64,000 nucleotides of DNA from Vibrio sp. FE10 (GTDB lineage: Bacteria; Pseudomonadota; Gammaproteobacteria; Enterobacterales; Vibrionaceae): positions 2,356,001-2,420,000 of the forward strand of contig NZ_AP028067.1 in the NCBI RefSeq assembly GCF_030297155.1. Direction: 5' to 3'. The first letter of the stretch is position 1, and each line of letters opens with the position of its first letter. Positions 1-8,178 of this stretch are shown one piece after another. The notes beneath the pieces were generated by a model, which was not told where the DNA came from, made no database searches, and saw only the letters and a list, made by a program, of their open reading frames with translations. Both the position numbers and the translations under genes were made by a program.

Positions 1-1084
1 CAGAAACAACAAGCTGACCAACTTGTGCACGTGCTAGGTCAAACTGCTTTTGAATCTCTTTCGCAGCTTGCTCGTCTTTTTGCTCAACTAGGTCAAACAG
101 GCTAGGGCCTGAAAGTAGAGAACCATCTTCACGCTTGTACAAGCCAGTGTATACGTTGTAGATACCTTGCTCGTTGTAGTAGTGAGAGTTGTGCGTGTTA
201 TCAGAGAAACAGTCGTGCTCATCTTCAGTAGAGTTAGCTTCTAAAGCCACTTTCATACGCTCACCCGCCAATTCACCTAGAGACAGTGAACCCATGCCGA
301 ACAACATTTTACGTAGGCCGTTGTCGCTAGATTCAGAAAGAAGCTCTTGACGGTAGTTGCCTTTTTCGCCTTCAGCCCACTGCTTTTCCATCCACTCTAG
401 GTCTTGGATAAGTAGTTCAGCTGATGCTTTTAGGTATGCGCCACGACGGTCACAGTTGCCGTTAGTACACTCAGCGCCAACAACGAAATCAGTGTAAGCA
501 CGCTCACCTGCACCGCTGTTTGTGCCGTTTAAATCTTGGCCCCAAAGTAGGAATTCAATAGCATGGTAACCAGATGCTACGTTTGCTTCAGAACCGCCGA
601 TCTCGTTAAGATCTGCGATTAGCTCAGGAGTAATGTTGGTTGCGTCTACTGTAGTTTGACCAATTTGGAACGTTTTGTTCGCAACGATGTTTGCGCTTGC
701 GCCTTCGTTACCAAGCTCATATTGGTAATCAGAAGAAACGTAATCGATTAGGCCTTCATCTAGTGGCCATGCGTTTAATTGACCTTCCCAATCATCAACA
801 ACAACATTACCAAAGCGGAATACTTCAGACTGTTGGTAAGGTACGCGAGACTCAAGCCAAGCTTGTTTTACTTGTTCGAAGTTGCCAGCAGAAGGAGAAG
901 CTAAGAAGGTATCAATAGAAGAGTTCAACGCTTTTGCTGTAATTACTGAATCTGCAAACACTGCATGAGCAATATCTGCGTAATGTTCTACAACTTGATC
1001 TTGAGTTACTGCTGCGAAAGAAGAAGCAGAGGCAAAAATGAGTGACGAAGTTACGGCTTTGGTCACTAAAGATTTAATGGTCAT
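1..1084 (-). CDS. Imelysin-family iron-regulated protein (partial, 3' end outside window)
   Basis: I translated this from the ATG at 1084; the reading frame stays open to the window edge, so about 361 residues are visible and the C-terminus is missing. A signal peptide (hydrophobic stretch ending near SSFA-AVTQ, about residues 1-24) marks it as exported. The body carries the imelysin/IrpA (peptidase M75-like) hallmark GYHAIEFLLWGQD, with the HxxE motif, and a Cys pair in the ECTNGNCDRRG segment. Proteins of this family are periplasmic or outer-membrane proteins linked to iron uptake; the exact ligand is not known from sequence. A Fur-box-like site lies about 40-60 bp upstream, so iron repression is likely. 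Confidence 0.85.
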   Translation of the reverse strand, partial: MTIKSLVTKAVTSSLIFASASSFAAVTQDQVVEHYADIAHAVFADSVITAKALNSSIDTFLASPSAGNFEQVKQAWLESRVPYQQSEVFRFGNVVVDDWEGQLNAWPLDEGLIDYVSSDYQYELGNEGASANIVANKTFQIGQTTVDATNITPELIADLNEIGGSEANVASGYHAIEFLLWGQDLNGTNSGAGERAYTDFVVGAECTNGNCDRRGAYLKASAELLIQDLEWMEKQWAEGEKGNYRQELLSESSDNGLRKMLFGMGSLSLGELAGERMKVALEANSTEDEHDCFSDNTHNSHYYNEQGIYNVYTGLYKREDGSLLSGPSLFDLVEQKDEQAAKEIQKQFDLARAQVGQLVVS

Positions 1085-1125
1085 GAAGCATCCTTGTTGA
1101 GCTTTAAATTATTATTCGTAGTAAT

Positions 1126-1144
1126 AGTGCAAACCATTATCATT
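1126..1144 (-). promoter_or_regulatory. Fur-box-like operator of the imelysin gene
   Basis: Read on the minus strand, this 19 bp matches about 14 of 17 defined positions of the AATGANAATNATTNTCATT Fur consensus, with one exact ATTATCA half-site. It sits within a wider inverted repeat (AGTGCAAA, 9 bp, TTTGCACT; 1126-1150). Its place just upstream of an iron-regulated-type gene supports the call; no binding data. Confidence 0.55.
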
Positions 1145-1197
1145 TGCACTACGGATTGGAATAATACAAACTTACAATTTTATTGCAAGATAAATAC

Positions 1198-1221
1198 AAA
1201 AAAACCTCACATTTGTGAGGT
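1198..1221 (-). terminator. Rho-independent terminator of ribA
   Basis: A perfect 8 bp stem (ACCTCACA / TGTGAGGT, loop TT) is followed, on the minus strand, by a run of seven T. It lies about 40 bp past the ribA stop. Confidence 0.75.
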
Positions 1222-1261
1222 CTTTAAACATTTTTGTGTTAAGCGCAACAGTGGAGGCTAA

Positions 1262-1858
1262 TCAGATGTCCAGATTATGCTTACCGTGTGAGACTTTGGC
1301 CTTCAAGTAGCTTTCGTTACCCGATTTAATGTGGGCCGAAGTGTTGACCACTTCTGCAATCTCAATACCAAACTCTTTAAGTTCGTTGATTTTCTTAGGG
1401 TTGTTGGTCACCAAGCGGATTTTTGTGGTACCCAAAGCACGCAGCATTTCTGCCGCTTCGGTGAAATCACGTAAGTCGTCGCCAAAACCCAAGTGGTTAT
1501 TCGCTTCGTAAGTGTTCATCCCTTCGCTTTGAAGGCGGTACGCATCAATCTTGTTATATAAGCCGATACCACGACCTTCTTGGCGTAGATAAAGAATCAC
1601 ACCGCCAGTTTCACCCATGATTTGAATGGTTTCGTCTAGCTGCTCGCCACAATCACAGCGAGATGAATGAAAAACATCACCAGTAAGACATTCAGAGTGC
1701 ATACGAACAAGAGGTATGTCTTGTGTCTTATCGGCTGATTTAAATATCACAGCAACATGCTCTTTATCTGTTTTCAATCCATGAAAAGACAGAAGTTCAG
1801 CATCAATACTGCTCGTTACCCCTACTTTGAAATCTATTCTGGCACGTACTTCCGCCAT
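1262..1858 (-). CDS. ribA: GTP cyclohydrolase II
   Basis: RibA converts GTP to 2,5-diamino-6-ribosylamino-pyrimidinone phosphate, formate and pyrophosphate, the first step of riboflavin synthesis, in the cytosol. The 198-residue protein has the zinc site ECLTGD...RCDCG (Cys57, Cys68, Cys70), the RQEGRGIGL substrate loop (about 92-100) and the TNNPKK motif near the C-terminus. The frame opens at 1897, but I chose the ATG at 1858 (MAEVRARI) because it has a GTGAG Shine-Dalgarno sequence 8 bp upstream and matches the usual family length. It stands alone with its own terminator. It is the single-domain form, without a fused RibB part. Confidence 0.92.
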   Translation of the reverse strand: MAEVRARIDFKVGVTSSIDAELLSFHGLKTDKEHVAVIFKSADKTQDIPLVRMHSECLTGDVFHSSRCDCGEQLDETIQIMGETGGVILYLRQEGRGIGLYNKIDAYRLQSEGMNTYEANNHLGFGDDLRDFTEAAEMLRALGTTKIRLVTNNPKKINELKEFGIEIAEVVNTSAHIKSGNESYLKAKVSHGKHNLDI

Positions 1859-2025
1859 ATTTATACTCACTTGAAAATTCGATGTATTTAACAACACTAC
1901 ATTATTTGTCTAAACAAGTTTTTGTAGCCAACTATCTAATGATAGACACTATGGGGCTGTTAACAATTTTTTTCAAGGTCGACTACGCACAAAGTGTTAC
2001 ATTATAACAATTAATCATCGAACAA

Positions 2026-2061
2026 GAAAAAACCCCACATTGGTGATACCAACATGGGGTT
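2026..2061 (-). terminator. Terminator of the small GTG-started gene
   Basis: AACCCCA and TGGGGTT arms with a TTGG/CCAA inner helix form a long stem. On the minus strand it ends in about seven T. It follows the stop at 2107 by about 45 bp. Confidence 0.65.
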
Positions 2062-2106
2062 ATAAATTAATCAGTTGCGACTGAGGCTCTACTTTTTACA
2101 GAACGA

Positions 2107-2283
2107 TCAACTTACTTGAGTTTGCTTCCAAATGACCAGTTGAACCCAAGCATTCTCCAGCTCGGTCAGTTCTTCTTGCGTAAGCGTAGAAATACTCGAC
2201 TTAGCACTGTATTTTTCTCCCCACTTGTCGGATTGGACATGGGTATGGAATTCTTTTTTCAAATTTGAGATTAGGTTATCCAC
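2107..2283 (-). CDS. Small conserved-looking hypothetical protein, 58 aa, GTG start
   Basis: I do not recognise the family. The frame starts with GTG at 2283, with an AAGGA Shine-Dalgarno sequence 7 bp upstream, and runs 58 codons to TGA. The product is acidic and Lys/Ser-rich and probably helical, with an SKSSISTLTQEELTELENAW segment typical of a folded small domain, and two Trp near the C-terminus. There is no signal peptide or membrane segment. It has a proper ribosome binding site and its own terminator, so I think it is real. Function unknown. Confidence 0.6.
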   Translation of the reverse strand: MDNLISNLKKEFHTHVQSDKWGEKYSAKSSISTLTQEELTELENAWVQLVIWKQTQVS

Positions 2284-2372
2284 AAATACATCCTTATATA
2301 ACAGTGCTCAGCCTTTATAATCCCTTAATGTTACAAAATACAGGTTAATTGGTAAACAGTAATACGTAATTT

Positions 2373-2813
2373 TTATGAGCTCTTTCTAACACTTTTTACT
2401 GATAAATATATAAATAAGAGAAAAAATGCGATCGGTAAGAGCCAAAGTAATAGGGTTGAGGCCCCCATTGGTGGCTTATAGAGCACAAATTCACCAAACC
2501 TTTCCGTCATGTATTGAGTGATTTCATTATTGCTCTTCCCTGCTTTCACCATATTAAACACAACCAAACGCAAGTCTTTTGCTATCGGAGAGTTTGATTC
2601 AATCAAATTTTGATTCTGACATTGTGGGCAGCGCAGCGATTTTGCCAAAGTAATAGCACGCTGTTGTTGATCAAGGCTTTCAAACTCAAACAACTCGACT
2701 TGAATGCTTGTCTCTTTATCACCTGCAGTAAAAAGGTCTTCCGCTTGAAGAGGAAAAACAGCGAGCAGCGTCGTTGAGAGTACAAAGACCATTTGTAGAA
2801 GAGACTTCCTCAT
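2373..2813 (-). CDS. nrfF: Cytochrome c552 heme lyase subunit NrfF (CcmH/NrfF family)
   Basis: NrfF belongs to the dedicated heme lyase NrfEFG, which attaches heme to the unusual CxxCK motif of NrfA; the CcmH family acts as a periplasmic thiol-redox partner of the apocytochrome. The 146 residues show a signal sequence (about 1-24), the family motif LRCPQCQNQNL with Cys62 and Cys65, and a C-terminal membrane helix (about 118-138). I chose the ATG at 2813 because it overlaps the preceding stop as TGATG, implying translational coupling; the frame continues upstream to 2855. It is the last gene of the leftward nrf operon. Confidence 0.9.
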   Translation of the reverse strand: MRKSLLQMVFVLSTTLLAVFPLQAEDLFTAGDKETSIQVELFEFESLDQQQRAITLAKSLRCPQCQNQNLIESNSPIAKDLRLVVFNMVKAGKSNNEITQYMTERFGEFVLYKPPMGASTLLLWLLPIAFFLLFIYLSVKSVRKSS

Positions 2814-3367
2814 CAATTTGTACCTGAAAAATAGACGGCAAGTTGCTCCTGCCAAATCGATTCATTCAACACGCCCAAGAGTTTCTTAACGATTTGCCCA
2901 TCAGCATCGACTAAATACGTCTCCGGAGTTCCTATGACACCGAGCTCTAAAGCCAACTTCCCTTGAGGGTCGCTGATCACTCTTGAGTATGGGTTTCCGT
3001 CGCTGGACAATACATTGAGCGCCGCTCCGGGGTTATCTCGGTAATTGAGACCAACAATTGGAACGCCTTTCTTCTGCAATTCGAGCAAAAACGCGTGTTC
3101 TGTTTTACAAATACCACACCATGAAGCCCATACATTAACGAGCTGGTAAGGATGCTGCGTAATATCAGCTAACGTAAGCGCTTGTGTGTCTGTGTTGCCT
3201 CTACCACTATTTATTAGCTGAATAGACGTGAATTCAGGGAACGCTCTTTGTTGTTGTGACACAATCGTCGTTTGCTGCTTGTTCTCGAGCACAAACACAA
3301 AAGCAACGACCAAAATCAGGGCCATTGTGAACAGAAGAATCAGTTTTTTACGAACGCTGGTATGCAT
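2813..3367 (-). CDS. Thioredoxin-like DsbE/CcmG protein of the nrf operon (NrfX type)
   Basis: A membrane-anchored periplasmic thiol:disulfide oxidoreductase, expected to reduce the heme-binding cysteines of apo-NrfA or of NrfF. It has one N-terminal membrane helix (about 9-27), a thioredoxin fold with the active site WASWCGICK (Cys84, Cys87) and the cis-Pro loop IGTPET (about 143-148). CcmG/DsbE proteins usually read WCxxC with PTC or EPC inside, so the Gly-Ile pair is a variant. The gene starts inside the 3' end of nrfE and overlaps the start of nrfF, so the three are tightly coupled. E. coli nrf lacks this gene; Haemophilus nrf has one (nrfX). Confidence 0.85.
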   Translation of the reverse strand: MHTSVRKKLILLFTMALILVVAFVFVLENKQQTTIVSQQQRAFPEFTSIQLINSGRGNTDTQALTLADITQHPYQLVNVWASWCGICKTEHAFLLELQKKGVPIVGLNYRDNPGAALNVLSSDGNPYSRVISDPQGKLALELGVIGTPETYLVDADGQIVKKLLGVLNESIWQEQLAVYFSGTN

Positions 3368-5270
3368 ACTGGGCAGCCTTAACGGTTATCTTTTTACGAT
3401 GTGTCAATGAAAGTACGGCACCCAGAATTGAGAAAAGTGCACCAAACCAAATCCAACGCACGTAAGCCTTATACTGCACTCTAAACGCATAAGACGTGGC
3501 GTCTACTTTCTCGCCCATCGTAATATAAACATCACCATGCCAGAACCACTTCATCGCGGGTTCGCTCATGTTCATCACTCTAACTTGATAATGCCTTCTT
3601 TCTGGCGCAATCAAAAAGGTGTGCTCTTCATCTATTAAATCGAGTATTGCTTTTTCAGCGGTAAAATTTGAAGCGACATAAAGCTCGGTGTCCCGATGAG
3701 AAATGACCCAATCGACAAACTCAACCTGTTCGCCTGGGCTCAATTTATAACTGCGTTCGAATGAGTGGTAACTGTTCATCGCAGCGCCTACGGCTAAAAC
3801 AGCAATCCCAACATGAGCAAAGGTCATCACCCAGACTTTGCGTTGGAACTTGGAGCTTCGCGTCACCATTAAGCCATAAACATGCGTCAATACCACCCAG
3901 AATGCGAGCGCCCAAGTCAGCAGCGCCATTATTTGTAGTTGTACCTGTTCCACTTGCCAAGAATAACAAAGGTAACCGAGCAACAATGACACCAAAGCTA
4001 ACGAGGCAATCACACCTTTGCTTGCTTGAGGTTTAATACTTAACAATGGGGCCAGACCAACCACGCCAAGTGCGAGCAAAGCCAAAGGCGCTATCAATAG
4101 ATTAAAGTACGGCGCACCTACCGATATGTTGCCCAATCCAAGCAGTTCAAAGACCATTGGATAAAACGTACCAAACACTACAACAGCGGTCGCCAGTACA
4201 AAAATGAGCATCGCAACTAAGCTCAAAAAGCTCTTACTCGCGAAGCTGGTAATCGGGTTCGACTCGAAAGACTCGCCTCTCACAATAAGCAACGAGAAGG
4301 AACTCAACAGCACAGCCACGAGTATTAATAACAGTGCGATGCCTTTAGTTGGGTCAACCGCAAACGCATGCACAGACGTTAATACGCCAGAACGAACAAT
4401 AAAGGTGCCTAAGATACTCAGACAAAACGTAATGAACGCAAGGCTTAGAGACCACTTCAACAGCTGCTGTTTTCCTTTGGCAACACCTAGGCTGTGCAGT
4501 AATGCGGTCGATGTCAGCCAAGGTAACAAGCTCGCATTTTCAACCGGATCCCAAAACCACCAGCCTCCCCAACCTAATTCGTAATACGCCCACCAAGATC
4601 CCAAGGCAATCCCTGCAGTTAGAAAGATCCACGCAGTCAAACACCAGCTTCGACAATGCACAACCCAGTCAAACTCGATCGGATCGACCAGCAAGGCGGC
4701 AACAGCAAAGGCCAACACCACAGAAAAACCGACATAACCAAGATAAAGCAGAGGTGGATGAAAAATCAGACCAACATCTTGTAGCATTGGATTGAGGTCG
4801 CGTCCTTCAAAGGGCAAGGTCGAGTTCATTTCAAATGGGTTTGATGCAAGCAAAGTAAACCAAGCGAAGATTGCCAACAGTACGTTCATCACCCACAAAA
4901 CACGACTTTGATACTCACTTGAATAGTGCTTCTGCAAGGCAATGACACCTGACCAACAGCTGATGGTCAGCACCCAAAATAACAGCGAACCTTCATGACC
5001 CGCCCAAACGGCCGCCATTTTAAAAAAGGATGGTAATTGTGTATTGGAATGTTCAGCGACATAGAGGATAGAAAAGTCATCGCTGATAAAGGCATAGCCT
5101 AGAAGAACAATCGCGCCACTCGAAAACAAGGCACTGGAAAGGGAAAAGCTACGAATTAAACCAATATTCAATCTTTGTTTAGTTAGCATTTGATAAAGAG
5201 ATGACACAGCAATAATGCTACTGAGGACAGCAACCAAAATTAAGCTAAACAATCCCACAGAACCGACCAT
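3348..5270 (-). CDS. nrfE: Cytochrome c heme lyase NrfE (CcmF family)
   Basis: NrfE is the large integral-membrane subunit of the NrfEFG heme lyase that handles the CxxCK heme site of NrfA. The 640 residues show about 14-15 membrane helices and the heme-handling WWD motif WGGWWFWDPVEN (about 234-245), with conserved His in the GHEGS (about 91-95) and IFHPP (about 169-173) segments. The start ATG has a strong GAGGTGAT ribosome binding site. The gene follows nrfD after a 174 bp gap filled by 15 bp tandem repeats, the widest gap within the operon. CcmF is the paralogue, but the nrf context favours NrfE. Confidence 0.92.
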   Translation of the reverse strand: MVGSVGLFSLILVAVLSSIIAVSSLYQMLTKQRLNIGLIRSFSLSSALFSSGAIVLLGYAFISDDFSILYVAEHSNTQLPSFFKMAAVWAGHEGSLLFWVLTISCWSGVIALQKHYSSEYQSRVLWVMNVLLAIFAWFTLLASNPFEMNSTLPFEGRDLNPMLQDVGLIFHPPLLYLGYVGFSVVLAFAVAALLVDPIEFDWVVHCRSWCLTAWIFLTAGIALGSWWAYYELGWGGWWFWDPVENASLLPWLTSTALLHSLGVAKGKQQLLKWSLSLAFITFCLSILGTFIVRSGVLTSVHAFAVDPTKGIALLLILVAVLLSSFSLLIVRGESFESNPITSFASKSFLSLVAMLIFVLATAVVVFGTFYPMVFELLGLGNISVGAPYFNLLIAPLALLALGVVGLAPLLSIKPQASKGVIASLALVSLLLGYLCYSWQVEQVQLQIMALLTWALAFWVVLTHVYGLMVTRSSKFQRKVWVMTFAHVGIAVLAVGAAMNSYHSFERSYKLSPGEQVEFVDWVISHRDTELYVASNFTAEKAILDLIDEEHTFLIAPERRHYQVRVMNMSEPAMKWFWHGDVYITMGEKVDATSYAFRVQYKAYVRWIWFGALFSILGAVLSLTHRKKITVKAAQYAYQRS

Positions 5271-5321
5271 ATCACCTCAATAAGGCTCCGCTAGAGCAGA
5301 GCCAATTAGAACACGCAAACT

Positions 5322-5396
5322 CATGTTTATTTAAAGCATTTTCATTAAAAGCATGTTTATCAAAAACAGACTTATTAAGAGTATGTTCATTAATAA
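5322..5396. repeat. Degenerate 15 bp tandem repeat, 5 units, in the nrfD-nrfE gap
   Basis: Five consecutive 15 bp units begin at 5322, 5337, 5352, 5367 and 5382. The consensus is roughly CATGTTTATTAAAAG. Units 1 and 3 share their first nine bases; the others differ at three to six positions. It sits in transcribed but untranslated operon DNA. Confidence 0.75.
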
Positions 5397-5444
5397 GCAG
5401 ATATTGAGTATCCAACATCTGCTCACTAATAAACTTGCGCGAAA

Positions 5445-6425
5445 TTAAGCTAACGTTAACTGCCCTGCATAAAGGACAAAAGTTCGCAGCATTAACACGC
5501 CCATTAGGCTCAACGAAGTTACAGAGAAAATATACACCGAACTATGACGGATAGACGTTGGGGTGACCGCATTCAGCAGCAATGGTAAAACCATGCCAAC
5601 GCCGATGACGCCGTACCAGAACCAGCTTGCCCAGAAACCACTGCCAATCGCGTTCCATACTGCTTGTTCACTTTGACCACCGGTGAAGATAAGACCAGTA
5701 AAGAAAGTAACAAGAACAAACAATTCAAACATCACAACAGGGCGTTCGAATCCGTGGATCCATGAAATACTCGGGCTATGAGGTGACTCTTTAAAGACCA
5801 ACACACCAAATAAAATACATGCCGCCGCTCCCGAAGATAAACTCGAGAATAAGAACAAAATCGGCAACACGGGGTTATTCAACAATGGGAAGGTATTTAA
5901 AGCGGAAAGCAGGAAGCCAGTATAAGCAGCAAGCATCAGAGCAAGAACAGCTAAGAATATTTCCAAAGCATTCTCGAACACTTCTAATTTGCCAATCCAG
6001 TTACCGACAAAATCGAGTCGTCCTTTTAACCATACTTGGTCATTCAAGAACACGACGATTTGATCTCTAAATATAATGCCGATCCAAAGAAACAAGATCA
6101 CCATATACACTTGGAATAAGATCACACCCATCGACATCACAGACGTTGGATTGTAGAAGATCATGATCTTCCAAAATGATAACGGTTTTGTTAGGTGGAA
6201 AACCAAGATCAACAGGCCTGAAATGATCCCAAATGGCGCAAGAAAAGCTGTCGCCTTTAACACACCATTATGGGCAGGATCGCCTTCAATAACCTTGCGC
6301 TTAAGGTAAATGGAGATCATTACGGCACCCGCCGACATCCCCGCAAGAAATAGATAGATTGCTATAATCCAGTCCCATACCACGGTACCAGACTGAAAAG
6401 CTATGTCCCATGCACTCATAATCAA
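5445..6425 (-). CDS. nrfD: NrfD membrane subunit, quinol oxidation
   Basis: NrfD is a polytopic membrane protein that oxidises menaquinol and passes electrons to NrfC, feeding periplasmic nitrite reduction. The 326 residues show eight to ten hydrophobic helices and the NrfD/PsrC family start (WDWIIAIYLFLAGMSAGAVMIS). The start overlaps the nrfC stop as ATGA, as expected for a co-translated pair. A 174 bp repeat-bearing gap follows before nrfE. Confidence 0.93.
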   Translation of the reverse strand: MIMSAWDIAFQSGTVVWDWIIAIYLFLAGMSAGAVMISIYLKRKVIEGDPAHNGVLKATAFLAPFGIISGLLILVFHLTKPLSFWKIMIFYNPTSVMSMGVILFQVYMVILFLWIGIIFRDQIVVFLNDQVWLKGRLDFVGNWIGKLEVFENALEIFLAVLALMLAAYTGFLLSALNTFPLLNNPVLPILFLFSSLSSGAAACILFGVLVFKESPHSPSISWIHGFERPVVMFELFVLVTFFTGLIFTGGQSEQAVWNAIGSGFWASWFWYGVIGVGMVLPLLLNAVTPTSIRHSSVYIFSVTSLSLMGVLMLRTFVLYAGQLTLA

Positions 6426-7108
6426 ATCTCCCCTTTTTGGTGTGGCACTTTATAGAGTTTTGGCTGAGTACCTAGGTAAGCTTTATCTCTGTAAACCACT
6501 TCCGATTGAAGCACCTGGTTTATCTCACTCTCAGGATCATTGAGATCACCAAATACCAGCGCATTGGTCGGGCAAGATTCGACACAAGCAGGCAACTTCC
6601 CTTGTGCAAGATTGGTATCACGGCAGAAGTTACATTTATCTGCGGACTTATTCTCGGGATGGAAAAAACGCACTTGATATGGACAGGCTAATAAGCAATA
6701 ACCACAACCCACGCACTTCTCTTGATGAACGTCGACAATGCCGGTTTTTTCATCTTTGTAGGCCGCCCCTGTTGGGCAAACCATCACACAAGGGGCATTA
6801 TCACAATGTTGGCAAGAGTTACGGGTAAAACGGTAATCAACATTTGGATATTCGCCTTGAGGTTCGCTCTTAATAATTTCTAAGCGCGATACACCTTCAG
6901 GTACTTTGTTTACTTCACGACATGCTTCGGTACAAGCAGTACAACCAATACACGCGGTTTCGTCATGAATCATTCCATAACGTTTAGTACCATCTTCTTG
7001 AACATTGGCTAGCGTCTTACGACTTGTCACTGCCGCAGTTCCCGCAACACCCGTGGTAAAGATAACGGCACCAGCGCCTGCTAAAAAGTTTCTTCTTGAG
7101 CAGCTCAT
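6422..7108 (-). CDS. nrfC: NrfC, four-cluster ferredoxin subunit with Tat signal
   Basis: NrfC carries electrons from NrfD to the pentaheme NrfB on the periplasmic side. The 228-residue protein opens with a twin-arginine signal (CSRRNFLAGAG). It then shows four [4Fe-4S] cysteine sets: CIGCTACTEAC (about 53), CQHCDNAPCVMVCP (about 99), CVGCGYCLLACP (about 132) and CNFC...CVESCP (about 160). It lies 3 bp after nrfB and overlaps nrfD by 4 bp. Confidence 0.94.
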   Translation of the reverse strand: MSCSRRNFLAGAGAVIFTTGVAGTAAVTSRKTLANVQEDGTKRYGMIHDETACIGCTACTEACREVNKVPEGVSRLEIIKSEPQGEYPNVDYRFTRNSCQHCDNAPCVMVCPTGAAYKDEKTGIVDVHQEKCVGCGYCLLACPYQVRFFHPENKSADKCNFCRDTNLAQGKLPACVESCPTNALVFGDLNDPESEINQVLQSEVVYRDKAYLGTQPKLYKVPHQKGEI

Positions 7109-7111
7109 AGA

Positions 7112-7696
7112 TTACTCCCCTTCTTTCTTCTGGTTGAAGTCTGAATGGCAATCCACACACAGCTTGATGGTTTGCTTTTTATCTAAACCCAACACTTTCG
7201 CTTCAGTGGCATGAACGTCATGACAGTTTGAACAGGTTAAGTTTTGCGCGTGCACATCGTGAGTCCAGCTAGCTTCACGAAGATCATCCGGTTTATGACA
7301 ATCTATACATTGACTATTGGCATCTAGAATTAAGCTTGGATCTAGGAAAACCTTTTCAGTTCCCGGTTGTGATTGAGCCGAACGATACTTCACCACTTCA
7401 GGTGCACCTTCACGGTGATCGGGGCCAATAGAGGTATGACAATCAGTACAATTCACTTCACGGCCAAGTAAAGCGTGTGCGCTTTCGCCATGAGAGCCCA
7501 ATACGGTTTCTTTGGAATCTTTATGGCATTGAACACACTTGTAATCTTTGTCGCGGATTAATTCGACTTCATGTCTTGTTGATTCTCCTACTGGTGTAAC
7601 AGCAGGCTCAGCAACAGCATGAATGGAATAACCATAGAGGCAGAATGCTAGAAGGGATTTAAGCATTATGACTATGGCCAATTTAATATTGCCCAT
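7112..7696 (-). CDS. nrfB: NrfB, periplasmic pentaheme cytochrome c
   Basis: NrfB is the direct electron donor to the nitrite reductase NrfA. The 194-residue precursor has a signal peptide (about 1-29) and five CxxCH heme sites: CVQCH, CTDCH, CIDCH, CSNCH and CVDCH. The PDHREGA and HDVH segments are typical of the family. An AAGGAT ribosome binding site lies just before the chosen ATG. It is the first gene of the leftward operon nrfBCDEXF, divergent from nrfA. Confidence 0.93.
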   Translation of the reverse strand: MGNIKLAIVIMLKSLLAFCLYGYSIHAVAEPAVTPVGESTRHEVELIRDKDYKCVQCHKDSKETVLGSHGESAHALLGREVNCTDCHTSIGPDHREGAPEVVKYRSAQSQPGTEKVFLDPSLILDANSQCIDCHKPDDLREASWTHDVHAQNLTCSNCHDVHATEAKVLGLDKKQTIKLCVDCHSDFNQKKEGE

Positions 7697-7843
7697 TTTA
7701 TCCTTTCCTTATACCGGCATTATTTAACTCTCAACTAAATAATATTCCGGTTAAACAAAAGTACCCTTAAACGATATTATTACCGTTTAAATGATATCAA
7801 TTCTTATTTTGGATAAGCCACAACGCTTTCTATAGTTAGAATA

Positions 7844-7859
7844 TACCTCTAATTAGGTA
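7844..7859. promoter_or_regulatory. NarP/NarL-like 7-2-7 site
   Basis: TACCTCT, 2 bp, TTAGGTA forms an inverted pair of heptamers matching TACYNMT-N2-AKNRGTA except at one base. It lies in the nrfB/nrfA control region, where nitrate/nitrite-responsive regulation is known in enteric bacteria. Confidence 0.45.
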
Positions 7860-7883
7860 ATACGAAATATGAGTAGGTTAATG

Positions 7884-7899
7884 TGTGAACACAATCACC
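7884..7899. promoter_or_regulatory. CRP/FNR-family-like site
   Basis: TGTGA, 6 bp, TCACC is one base off the CRP core TGTGA-N6-TCACA. It lies between the divergent nrfB and nrfA starts. No exact FNR site (TTGAT-N4-ATCAA) is visible in this region, so this site may serve the CRP/FNR-type input; that is inference. Confidence 0.35.
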
Positions 7900-7941
7900 C
7901 TATTTATATCATGGTCAATTTAGGTAATTGATTGTTATATA

Positions 7942-7956
7942 TGATAATAATTATCA
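7942..7956. promoter_or_regulatory. Perfect 7-1-7 Fur-type palindrome in the nrf control region
   Basis: TGATAAT, A, ATTATCA is an exact match to the 7-1-7 Fur motif. The surrounding 19 bp match 15 of 17 defined positions of the long consensus. It is about 220 bp before nrfA and 245 bp before nrfB. Confidence 0.55.
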
Positions 7957-8178
7957 ATTGAATTTCAATAACCACGCCAGAACATACCCCTTTAGGGTTA
8001 TATAAACTTCAACGTGATTGAAGTCACTGCTGTTAATTGATCTAAAACAAGCAAACTACCGACACGTAACAAAATGTGTTTATTTATGAATTAATATAAA
8101 CAGGAATTCTCCAGTTCTTAATTTGAATAGCAAACTCACAACGCTTGGTATAAAAATCAGTATATTGGAGATATCACT

